Positions 49,001 through 59,817 of a stretch of DNA of 64,000 nt are shown piece after piece. The stretch lies in NCBI GenBank assembly GCA_037952775.1, contig JBANAY010000004.1, positions 8,618,001 to 8,682,000 on the forward strand. The letters are read 5' to 3'. Under the pieces are notes generated by a model. That model had not been told where the DNA came from and searched no databases. It saw only the letters and a list, made by a program, of their open reading frames with translations. This DNA comes from Clonostachys chloroleuca (lineage: Eukaryota; Ascomycota; Sordariomycetes; Hypocreales; Bionectriaceae). A program made the position numbers and the translations under genes. Every line of letters starts with the position of its first letter. Position 1 is the stretch's first letter.

Positions 49001-52000
49001 GTGATGCGATGATTGTAGCGTTTGTCTGGAATGGCATCTCATCGTCGACTATAATCGCGTCTGCTCCTGCGAATCCAGCGTCGGTGAGTTCCTGAGTCCA
49101 GCGCTCAAGGCTGACATATGGTTCCTCGGGTCGATTATCGGCCTCACCCAGCCACCAACCGGGAAGTACGCCCTGTCGACAAGTTAATCCAGACCGATCT
49201 AAATTCTCAACATGTTATAGGGAATAGGAAAACTTACAACAGCATAATTGACCCACCGAGTGCTCGTGCACAGCTCTTGCATCAACAATTTGCCATCGGG
49301 CTTGAGGAGCTGGTTGATATTGGCCAGGGTTTCCTTCAAACACGGAGTCGCATGAAGAACATTTGTGGCAACCACCAAATCGTAAGAATGCGGTGTAAAT
49401 CCTTGGCTTTCCGGCGTTTGACTGATATCCAAAGGCCGGAACTCCATCGCCTGGGCATTCTTGAATCTCTCCTTGGCCGCCGGGAAGAAGCCTGCTGAGA
49501 TATCCGTGTATGTGTAGGAGAAGTACATCCTCTCTCCTGCATCTGAGATGAGGCCCTGCAAGATGAGCTCGGTGGTAGCACCAGTTCCGGCCCCAATCTC
49601 CAAGACACGGAGGTGAGGAGTGCGGTGGCGGATAGAGCGGAGGAAGGGAGAGTAGTCCCAGGCATCAGCCAGGTTGTAAAGCTTGGTCAAGATCTCATCT
49701 TGGCGGAGTATGGCTAGAGGATCAACCTCGCCACTGTAGATGCCCTCAATATCGTTGAAGACCCGCCATACGGCAATACCAACAGGTGCTACTTGAGTCT
49801 CGCGAAGTTGTTGTGCGTACTCTGAAATGAGAGCTGCTCGTTCGGCTGAAGGCAGCCCAGTCAAAGATTTCACGTCGTCGACAAAAAGGTAGCCATTCGA
49901 CTCTGCATCCTCTACCTGCTTTGCAACCCACGTTTGGAACTTGCGCATATGGTCCAGGGGGCTCGGGGGGAGCGAGGCGAGGCGATCTCGGGCTTCAACG
50001 CAGCAGAGCAGTACGAGCTTCTGCAAAGGCCAGTAGGGTTCACGGATATGCTTGCTAGAGGTCACCAGCTTCCCCATATCCTGGAAGTAAATATCCGGCT
50101 TCCACTGCAGGCGAACTGCGGAGTGCGAATTTCTCTTGGCAGCCTCGTTGCCATCGTCCATTGGTGTAAGTCTAACATCTCTAAGCTGCAATACCACCTC
50201 GCCAGTGTCGGAAACACCCAAGCAGTCGCCATGAATTGCACCTTTGGCAGTGTTCTCGGCATTCACCTCAATGGAAACCAGACCGCTTGGCGTCGGTCGT
50301 CGAATGTAGATCTCACCGACAAACGCTGGCACAGACATTTTACCAAAGTCACGAGCTAGACCTCGTGCAGTGGCAGCGGGGTACAGTTGCAGACAAGAAT
50401 CAATAGTGGCAGCGTGGAAATGGTGTGGGTGAGGATCTTGCTTGATACCGGGGATGTTATTTGAGAGATGGGCGGCGGCAACATCTCGCAAGGGGTGCGA
50501 TGTACCTTGCTGTAGACCTTGGAAGGATGGACCATAGTTGAGGCCGGCTTCTCGCATAGTCTGATACCAACTTTCTCGATGAATTTTCCTTGGGTGATGA
50601 GAGATGACTCTAGGTTGTGGAGGGTTGTCAGAACCGGCTCTGATCTGGCCGGAACAGTGCTTTGTCCAAGTTGTCCCGTTATACGATGAAATGTTGAACT
50701 CATGCCAGACAGAATCGAGGCTGTTAGTTAGTCGAAGTGGCCTCAAGGAGAACATTGTCTCGATTTCTGATGACTCCAGCATCACTAAGGCAGACTTAAG
50801 AGTTACATTCCTCAGTGAATACTCCTCGGTGCCAGAGACTTGCCTCATTGCCTCTAATGCCATGACCATGTAGCCAGCTGCCGGGAAAATGATGTCGGCG
50901 CCGAGCATGTGGTCTTTGCACCATGGTACCTGGTCAAGCCGCAGCACGTTGCGCCACATGGGCTCCAGCTGGCTGCTCTCAATAACTCGAGCGCCTAGAA
51001 GCTCATGGTGCGGGAACGTTCTTTGCCTCCATTCCTTCGACACCCGTGATTCTGCCCAGTACTTGGTATCATGGTGCCAGGGATATGTTGGAGTGTTGGT
51101 GAGGACTTCGCCGGGCTTGGCAATATTCTTGAAAGACACGGCAGCGCCCTTCTGGAACAGTTGGCCGGCAGTTTTCAGGATGGCCTTGGAGTCGACCTCA
51201 CCCCGGATCAGAGTTGGGATATACGTTACTGATTTGGCCTTGGCTGCTTTTGTAATTTGTCTGACAGGTCCAGCAAGGGCTGAGTGAGGGCCAATCTCCA
51301 GCAAGACCAAGTTCTCTGAAGGTAGATCCTTGATCAACTGAGTAACTGCCGTGTTGAACAGAACGGGAGATTCCAAGTTCGACCGCCAATATTTGGCGTC
51401 CGGGGCAGAGTCTGAGTCCATGAGTTTGCCGGTCACCGTTGAGTAAAGTGGTAACGAGCAGGAGTTCGCAGAAAGCGCTGGCAGCAGCATCTGCTCATAA
51501 GCATCTCCAATCTCTTGCATGTGACCTGTTGGAAGTTAGTAATCGTCGAGTATGTGAAGTCCCCGATATAAACTCACTGGAATGGTACGCCATTTCGACT
51601 TTCAGCCGCCTTGCAAAGGCTCCTTCCTCGCTGTCCTTGATAGTTTGAATCACCAAGTCAATCTTGTCCTCATCGCCTGACAATGTGACACTTGCTGGGC
51701 TGTTCTCGCAAGCCACTACAGTGCCTTCAACCAAGTAACGCTGAACAGCATCTCGACCAAGGCCAATGGCAGCCATTCCGCCTCTTCGCTTCTGCTGCTT
51801 TGTGACAAGGCCGCGGAGATAGGAGCAAACGATCGCCTCTTCCATGGTAAGAGCACCAGACGCGTATGAGGCGGCGATTTCTCCACTTGAATGCCCAACA
51901 ACTGCGGCTGGCTCAATACCCCAACGCCGTAACAGATTAACGACGATGATTTGAACGGCAGTACAGAGTGGCTGCGAGAACTCCGCTTGGCCGACCCGGG

Positions 52001-54330
52001 TCTCCTGGGCACCCTTTGCCAACTCGCCTAGATGTTAAAGTTAGCATGGTGGCAAAGTAATGGAAAATAGAGAGACCAACCTTGGATCGTCCATGATGGA
52101 GCAGGTGTCACTTTGGAAAGTGCTTCATCTAAAACCTCCACATCCTTCTGGGCGGAAGAGAAGTCGGACAGAAGCCTTCGTCCCATTGTGGCCCACTGGG
52201 CTCCTTGTCCAGTGAATACAAAAGCTACAGTCGGAGACGCTGAAGGAATCTTCGAAGCTGGGAAGAACTCCGGAGCACCAGTCCCATCATATACAGCAAA
52301 GGTACGGTAGGGGAGGTGTTCCCGGCGCAGGGCAAGAGTATACTCCAAGTCATCGAGCTTATCAACGTGTTCCTCTGCATATTTGGCGTATAGTTCTGCT
52401 CCTTTTTGGGCCGACTCGGGATGATTGGCTGTAAAGACCAGCAGTTTCTGCTCTTTTTTCTCTTGTGGCTGTGGGATGTCCTGACTTCCGATGCCAATTG
52501 ATCGGGCTGAGTCTAAGATGATGTGCGCGTTGGAACCGCCAAGGCCGAATGAGTTGACGCTCACACGTTCATCGCGATCTTCTGGCCAAGGGGTATTATC
52601 AACAGGCACACTCAGACGGCCCTCTTTGAATGGAACTATTCTATTATTAGTATCTGCGGGGGGGGGGGGTGAGGAAACCTACTTCGCGGATTTGGATTGC
52701 TGTACTTGATGTTTGGTGGGATGGTCCTGTTTTCAAGGGCTAGGATTGCTTTGATAACACCAGTCAAGCCCGATGCGCCTTCGGAATGTCCCAGATTTGG
52801 CTAAACGGAGTTCGATTAGCTTCTGAAGCCTTTGAAATTTCACAAAGATATTACCTTGATGGAGCCAATGTAGATGCCACGCTCCTTGAAGACATTGGCG
52901 ACGGCCGTCAATTCTACGGGATCACCCGTACTCGTGCCAGTACCGTGACATTCGAAAAATGCGGTCCGACAGTAATCAGAGATACCAGCCGTCGCATAGC
53001 ATGAGCGGATCAGTGCCTCATGGCCAGCGGTACTGGGGTGCGACAGGCCCATCGTCTTTCCGTCTGAGTTGCTAGCCGTCGAGCGTATGACAGCACGGAT
53101 GGGATTTCCGTCTCGCAAGGCGTCTTCTAATCTTTTGACGTACAGCATGTTTAATCCTTCTGCTCTTGCATAGCCATTCGCCTTGGCATCGAAGGTCTTG
53201 CATGACACATCTGGACTGAGGACGCCTTGTTTGAACATGAGTTGGGTTGCTGCAATGTGTTAGCCAGACTACTGTGAAAGAGAACAGAGGCGTTTCAGCT
53301 CTGGATAGGGACAATCCTCGTACTTGAAGGGCTCAATATTAAATTAGAGCCAGCAACGATGGCAGCGTTAATCTGTCCGGCTCGAAGAGCCTTACATGCG
53401 AGATCCATGCCAACCAATGCCGATGAGCATCCCGTCCGGATCGTCATACTATGGTTTTTTATCAGAATATAAGGTGCAATACGGGTTCTGATTGACTCTA
53501 GCTTACCTTGGACCCTTGAAGTCGTACTCGTAGGATATTCTGTTGCCAAGGAGAAAGTCGCCATGGCCGGTGAGCTTGTACATGGCCAACTCCTGGGGAT
53601 CTTTTGAGTGAATGTCTAGCCAATCTTCACCAAATACTCCGACATAGCAGCCGATTTCCTTTCCCCGCCAATTAAGCTCACCAGAATTCTCCAGGCACTC
53701 CCTGTGAACCATTGTCAGGAAGGAAATATACGGCGGGGTAGCTCAATTGACTTACCTCGTGAGCTCGAGCAGGAGGCGCTGCTGGGGATCTGTCCACTCC
53801 AGCTCCTGTCGCGTCATTGAGAAAAACGAGGCGTCAAACTGGGATAGATCTACTTGATTCAAGGTGTACCCAAAAGCTTGGTCATTAATGGCCTGGATAT
53901 TTGCCTCTGACGCCGGGGCTGTGATTTCAGTGTCGTTGATGAAGCGGGTTTCATGCTCCGCCGAAGCATCTGTCTCCATTCTGGACGCGTCGCCAAAGAA
54001 TGCGGCGGCGTTGTACCTCGACTGGGGGATTTTATCGCGGGCATCGCGTTTATTGACCAGGAAGTCCCAGAATTGATCCTCAGAGCTGATGTTTCCGGGC
54101 AGCCTCATGGCCATGCCACAGATGACCAGAGTAGAGGAGGCATCCCCAGCGCCCGGATTGGCAGGACTGGAGTCTACTGATGACGCCGAGCTGGCCCTTG
54201 CCGGCCAGCTCTCGTTTTGGACATGGCCTGTCTCAGAATCAGACTCGCTGACAGGAAGGATAGCATTGGCATCGGTAATGGGATTGTTGTCCAATCCGTT
54301 TGGGACCGTTGCAGGCAGTGGCGACGCCAT
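46023..54330 (-). CDS. Highly reducing iterative type I polyketide synthase (KS-AT-DH-MT-ER-KR-ACP)
   Basis: Twelve exons join with no phase conflict to 2561 aa: 54330-53756, 53701-53507, 53448-53324, 53249-52855, 52800-52683, 52635-52081, 52027-51578, 51525-49238, 49172-48009, 47953-47696, 47640-46999 and 46943-46023. KS: '[12 protein letters not shown]' has the active Cys (about 264), with '[12 protein letters not shown]' and '[11 protein letters not shown]'. AT: 'FTGQGAQW' and '[10 protein letters not shown]' (Ser about 701). DH: '[16 protein letters not shown]' has the His (about 1010). C-methyltransferase: '[15 protein letters not shown]' (about 1445). ER: '[13 protein letters not shown]' (about 1960). 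KR: '[13 protein letters not shown]' (about 2167) and '[10 protein letters not shown]'. ACP: '[13 protein letters not shown]' has the phosphopantetheine Ser (about 2503). All domains look active and there is no release domain, so chain release needs another enzyme. ATG 54330 precedes a low-complexity leader; an in-frame ATG at 54429 is possible. Confidence 0.96.
52658..52669. repeat. Poly(G) tract, 12 nt, within PKS intron 5
   Basis: Run of 12 G on the plus strand, in the intron between 52683 and 52635 (poly(C) in the transcript). No effect on coding. Confidence 0.85.
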
Positions 54331-54455
54331 GATGTCGAGATCTTCGGTATCAAGCTGCGTATCGCTTGATCGTCTGAGAGAGCGTGCCTGCGTCCTGCGT
54401 GCGTATGTAACAGTGTGTTTCACTCTCACAACGCACCCCTGGCTTATGTATTCAG

Positions 54456-54465
54456 ACGGATCCGT
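54456..54465. promoter_or_regulatory. Palindrome ACGGATCCGT upstream of PKS (CGG-N2-CCG)
   Basis: Perfect 10-bp palindrome about 126 bp before the PKS start codon. An inverted CGG/CCG pair is the form bound by Zn2Cys6 dimers. The binding protein is not known. Confidence 0.4.
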
Positions 54466-54497
54466 GCCGCTTAGCGAGGTGTACGACTTCTATCTGG

Positions 54498-54508
54498 GTA
54501 TATATATG
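54498..54508 (-). promoter_or_regulatory. TATA-like element of the PKS promoter
   Basis: ATATATATACC on the minus strand about 170 bp before ATG 54330. Consistent with a TATA box; the transcription start is not known. Confidence 0.4.
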
Positions 54509-55339
54509 AACTATTGATACTAGGGGTGCCTTTATCGTCTATTCTTTGAACAGCGACCATGTGAGAATCGGTGTACCTTGGCTCGTTGGTAGAGAAGATC
54601 TTTAGAGACATTTTGGTTGGATCGCACAGGCTTGTCCCCCCACACTGTTGGTCCAAGGTTGCCTCTCAATTTCCCATGTGTACCAGGGTCGTGAGCAGGA
54701 TTACGACTGGTATCAAAGGACCAGTTTTCCCCCATGGCAGCGAGGTGGGGTAATTCCATTATCCCGTGATAAAGTCCGAGATTGCTACTTCTCCCCGAGT
54801 CGGTCGAAAACCATCGACATCTCTATGGTTTTATATGGAGTAATAAATACGGCTCTCACTCCACAAAGCGACTCCCGACAAGAGACTGCCTTCCAGAAAG
54901 AGGGCTGGTTCCGGCCAAAGGAATCAGGAGTTCGGTAAGGGTGTGCAGCTGCGCGCTTACCAACTGCTGCGCGTATGTGGCTGACACGACTTACATCCCT
55001 GCGATGTGACGGTACCTTGTGAGCAGCATGCCAAGAACAACAGAGTGTGTGTGCTGCAACTCGTCGGCACTGCCTGCGAACAGAAGGTAACAGTAGGATT
55101 ATCTGTGGCCCAAACAGGATGAGAACATTCAAGCGACCCCTGGCAGGGTTCGGACCAATTGTCTGCTCTCCCGACACCCATATCACATGCAACCTGCATC
55201 TCAGCTGCACCAGGAAACACGAGTGTGCGACGCTGCGGCGTGCATTTCTCATGTCGTTCCATTATGCAACTCTCAGGCAATCTCCATCTGTGGGATTCCT
55301 CCCGGCTTGGTTTCCCCGACTGACCTGCCTCTCAGCGAA

Positions 55340-55353
55340 CCGGTTGAAACCGG
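55340..55353. promoter_or_regulatory. Inverted repeat CCGGTT-GA-AACCGG (CGG-N6-CCG)
   Basis: Perfect 6-bp arms with a 2-bp spacer; the inner form is CGG-N6-CCG, a zinc-cluster-type site. It lies 1 kb upstream of the PKS start and 136 bp beyond the P450 stop. Function inferred only. Confidence 0.4.
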
Positions 55354-55488
55354 GACACTGGACAATTCAAAGTATTTGTGGCGTCTATATATACTATACA
55401 AACAAACTATTATGACTGTGGGTAAGGAAACTTCCTCCAGGGGCACCTAGTAACTAACAATGGGTAAGGGGAGTAGTAGTACACATAT

Positions 55489-58400
55489 TCAAAACACATC
55501 AACCGCGTATCTCTCGCGGATTACGTCAAGCCACCACGCATTCACGGCCTCCTCATCCTTCGGGCCACACCTGGATCTCGCAACATCGCCATAGATCCGC
55601 TTGACAACATCCCTCACCCCCTGGCTCAGAGCCCGGCTGCCGCAGACGTAGACGCGGGCCCCCTCATCCCACAATGGCACCACATCAGCCCTATCAGTCC
55701 AGACCTGATCCTGCACATACCCCTGCGCCGCGGCCGCACCATTCTCACCCTGGGAGGTTGGCCTGGAGAAGACCCAACGCACCTTCACAGCCCCGTTCTG
55801 CTCCCACTCTGCCAGTTCCCCTGCATACAGCTTCTCCTGCGCACTCCTGCAGCCCACGTACAGCACGGCCGGCGCGAGGGACACGCTCGGGTCTCGGCGA
55901 GTAGCCTCAGCCCGATGCTGGACGAAACCCCGGAAGGGTGCTATGCCGGCACCTATGCAGAGCATAATCATTGGTGCCGAGCTGAGATCCTGAGGCGGTC
56001 GGAAACGGTCCTTGCCAGGGCGCACCGAGGCTTTGAACCTGTCGCCAGGTGCAAGTCTCGCCAAGAATCCAGATGCCAGACCCACCACGGCTGGCTCGTT
56101 CTTGTACCGAGCGTCTGTCAAGGCCGGTCGGTCCATGAGTGACCATGTCAGAGTGCATCTGGTAGGGGACCATGCAGGTGAAGATGAGATCGAGTAGGGG
56201 CGAGACCGGATGGACGGTAGCAGCGGCACTAGCTGATTGGGTGATATTGCGATGGTCGGATGAGCTACAAGTAGCTGGAGGACTGTAGGTACTCCGCTTT
56301 GAGACGAATTAGAGACCTCGTCGGCGAGGTTTGTGAGCAAGGCTTTCTCTTTTATGCTAGCACAGATCTCGCTAAGCTTCCGTATTTGCTAGAAAGTTTG
56401 TTAGCCCAGAATGCAATGTGTGTGATAACAAAGGAAACCTCAAAAACATACATTGGCTGTTGCTGGCTGGTTTAGCTCGAGACGAGTGAAAATGGCCATT
56501 ATGACAGGATCTGCATCTTCTCTATCTCTAACTTTGAAGACCTGCAGCAATCTGTGAAGATCTTCATCGGAATTTTGTGGGTAGACTTCCAAGTAGTCGC
56601 CAACGTTGTACGTGACACCTTTAGGGAGTTCAATCTCCATGTGGTATTTGGGTCGATCTGTGGCTGCTGTCATCTTCGTCAATTGGATAACTTCAACTTG
56701 CACACCATTCGATGGTTCATTTTCAGGTTTTTGATCGAGGAGTGGCAAATAGTCAGGTTCGTTGCTAACTATCGTCTCGCCGAAGAGGTGCGAGATGCCG
56801 GGCCAAAACTGCTCGGTCTGCCAGGACTCGAAATCGCCTAGAATGTCTCCTCGGCTTACATCGGTGGCTCCTCGCGCTGCAAAGGAGACGGCGCCTCGGT
56901 CTTGGAGGAGAGTGTCGACAAGGATTGGTGTGACTTGGTATGTATGCGTCCAGTCACCTGCTCAATAGTTAGCTATAGTCAAGCGTGAACATTTATATGG
57001 TGAGAACACGTACGATTACCACAGCCAAAAAGGGAATATTTGACGCCTTCGAGGTCGAGACCACCGGAACTTTGAAGCCATTCGATAAACTTAACGCCGT
57101 TGTCTATAGAAAAAATTAGCACTTTTCAAAAACTCTTCGATGCGACAAAAAGAAGGTCATACCTGGATGCTCTTCATAGCTTGCAACAAAAAATACCACA
57201 GGATGTTGAGTTTGAATGTGGTCAATCGCATTATCGAGAGTTTTAATTGTGCATTTAAAACCTCGCGAAGAAGCTGAGACGGCAAAACGCTCCGCCAGAC
57301 CTTTGGCAGTTTCTGTGTTTGAACCATAGAAAAGCGACATAGTCCGTGATTCGTTGTTGCCTACAACGGTGTTGGAAACTACACCGGCCCTGTTGCTAAC
57401 AGAATGTGACCCAGTGTTGAAGATATCGCTTTGCAAGGAGATGCTATCAATACCGTCACGCAACTTGGCATACATAAATAGACCCTGCGGCTTAAGTGTG
57501 AGTGTTTGCCGAATCACAAGCTTGTAGTCAGGATCAGCTAATCTAAAGTCGAATTTCTGGAACAGGATGGCCGTGGCTAGAATCGCTTCTTGTAACGCAA
57601 AATCCGATCCTATACATGCTCGAGCGCCATTTCCAAACGGCTACAAAAATTAGCTAGTTTGCTTTCGTAGACGTTATCAAATCCGTGACCTACCTTCCAG
57701 CAATTCTTGGGAAGTGCTTGAAACGAATCATCCAACATTCTCTCAGGCTTAAACTCCTCGGCGTCGTCCCCGAAGGCGGCCGGATCTCGGTGGAGCCCAG
57801 GGGTCAAAACAAGCACCGTTTGGTTCTGTCGAATGGCATATTTGTTTGCCAGTACGATGTGCTCGTCGCTGTCTTTGTCGTCGTTGAGCAGAGGTGTGAC
57901 TCCCCATACAGCAGCGGGTGGGTGGAGGCGCAAAGCTTCCCTCAATGAAGCCTTGACATATAACAGCTTGCCAAGGTGCTCAACCTTTATAGGTCCTTTG
58001 CCTACAACGGTGTCGATTTCTTGCTGCAATTTTGAATATGCTTCAGGGTGAGTCATGAGGAGATAGAATAGGAACGAAAGCAGGCCAGAAGTCGTTTCAT
58101 GACCTAGGTTCCGGTCAGAGTTTAGTTCTTGCAAGCAGTCTATTGTTCTGCTAGGAAGATCTTACCAGCAATGAGGAAAGTAATCATGTTGTCAATGATA
58201 ACATCGTCACTCAATTTCTTGCCAGTGACCGGGTCACTTCTGTTCACCATAGCATCAACTAGGTCCTTCTTCTGGGCGCCTGAGGTATTCGCTCGACGCT
58301 TGGTAATAACGTCTGCCGCCACTTTACGCGCATAGGCAATGGCGTCCTCAAACTTCTGGTTTGCATCCCTCATAAAAGGTGTGACAAATGCGGGCCTACT

Positions 58401-59135
58401 TGATCTGACTTGGGCCTCTTTCAAGATCGTCAGCATAGCCTCAATAAATGGATCGAGATCATCTTTGTAAAAAGAGTTGAAACGAGTGTCCATAGCGCAT
58501 CTTCATTTATTAAAGTTAGTTGATGAATGAGGTTCTTCTTGTCAAATCAAATCTTACAATGCGATTGTGTCGAGTGTCAGGCGGGTGAAATCTTCAGCAA
58601 CATTGATCTTGTTATTCTCGCCTGCCCTCGCCCAGCGAAGAACCGCTTGCGAGGCAACATCGAGCATCTCTGAGAAAGGTCAGTTCCATCGTTCACCGAT
58701 TAACCGGGGGCCATACCGGGAAACATGTCTTGCACTGCCAAAGGTCCAAACGCGGGCGTGAGTGTTCGGTGAGCCTCCCCCACTCCTTTTGTCCATGAGG
58801 CGCAGTAAACAGTCCTTTGGGGGTGACATATTGAAGTTGCTTTAGAGAGCCAATTGGAATCTTGACAAATTCTTTCCGAGTGCAGACCTCGTTGACCAGT
58901 TCCTGGCTGCTGATGAAGATTCGATCGTCTCCACCGAGATGGAGCTTATATATTGGGCCTACGGGCTTGTTTATTAGTTTGTGTCTCCCAGGATATATAT
59001 TTACCCTCTGTTGGTCTTCGTCTTACCGTAGGTCTTGGCCAAATCTCCAAAACAACGGACAGTATCGTTGATGTCCACATCTCTGAGGTTTCCGATGATG
59101 GGCCAGCCTGGCGGCCCAGGAATGGGAGTCGTCAT
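55489..59135 (-). pseudogene. CYP505-type P450/NADPH-P450 reductase fusion with one-base frame break
   Basis: Self-sufficient monooxygenase of the P450foxy/BM3 type, expected to hydroxylate fatty-acyl or polyketide chains. Exons: 59135-59027, 58958-58717, 58669-58558, 58500-58166, 58103-57694, 57640-57163, 57103-57014, 56957-56452 and 56388-55489. Heme part: 'FLIAG|HETTSG' (I helix, split by an intron), 'EALRLHPP' (K helix) and 'PFGNGARACIG' (heme Cys about 412). Reductase: FMN 'SLFYGSNTETAKGLAERFA', FAD 'RSRPYSISSSP', NADPH 'LCIGAGIAPFRGFVQHR'. Every junction is in phase except exon 2, which is 242 nt where 243 is needed. Inside it, conserved 'GLFTAPHGQKEW' and 'EAHRTLTPAFGPLA' lie in different frames on either side of five G at 58774-58778 (C on the plus strand). 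One missing base would explain it. Corrected length would be about 1060 aa, normal for the family. Called pseudogene for the break; an error in a homopolymer is equally plausible. Confidence 0.85.
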
Positions 59136-59817
59136 CCTGCAGGTAGAACCTCTGCGTGTGTCTGAACGGCCAGAAGCGGAGGTTACAACGAGCTAGATGC
59201 AACGAGCTGGAACACCATTTGGTTGGTCTGTTCTTCCTTATTAGACTTTACTAAGTCGGATGCGATCGGCCCATTTCAAACAAAGGATGCATGCACGTTG
59301 GTTGGAGGGTTGGGGTTTGGTTGAGGGGTCAGTGACAGGGGAGAGAGACAAAGGCCATGGGCAGCTGGACTGTGAGACAGAGCGGCCGTCTCTGAGCTGA
59401 CCAACATCGCCAGCTTTGGCCAGTCTGACGGGAACATCAGTCCTATTCAGATCACATACATGAATGGCCTGGAAAAGTGGTCCATTTGTTATTGTGCCCG
59501 CCAATGAGTCGTAAGACGTACGTACTCAGTAACCAACACGCCACGTTGCAAGGGGTTACTTTGAAGGAATGCATATGCATTGGCCAAAGTCCCCGGCCGT
59601 TGATTTGATTGAATGACCCTGCACAACCAACTGTTTTGGTCTCAGAATGTAACCACACAAATGTGACTGTGCAGCTTGCCGAGGATGTTCTGGGGTCGTA
59701 GGCCAAGCACAATTTCCCCCTGTATTATTTTCTGGATTCTCGCAACACTGGCTGTCTTCCACACTTGCAACTCCGTCCACGCGCAACGTGAGGTCGAATC
59801 GCTATCGTCGAGCCGCG
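59136..59817. promoter_or_regulatory. Divergent promoter region, P450-reductase / efflux pump
   Basis: 682 bp between divergent start codons, so both genes may respond to the same regulator. A near-palindrome centred on CGGCCG occurs at about 59393-59398 within 'AGAGCGGCCGTCTCT'. No gene seen. Confidence 0.5.

Larger units (their letters stand above)
54331..55488. other. PKS-P450 intergenic region
   Basis: 1.16 kb holding the PKS promoter and the 3' end of the P450-reductase gene. Short frames on both strands have no protein features. Two inverted CGG/CCG motifs are listed separately. Confidence 0.6.

Noticed and set aside
54785..55252. 155-codon minus-strand frame upstream of the PKS
   Set aside because: No protein-like features; it lies in the PKS promoter region and overlaps frames on both strands.
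46023..59135. Fumonisin biosynthesis cluster
   Set aside because: Only a PKS and a P450-reductase are shared in kind. The other FUM-type genes are absent and the products of such pairs differ.
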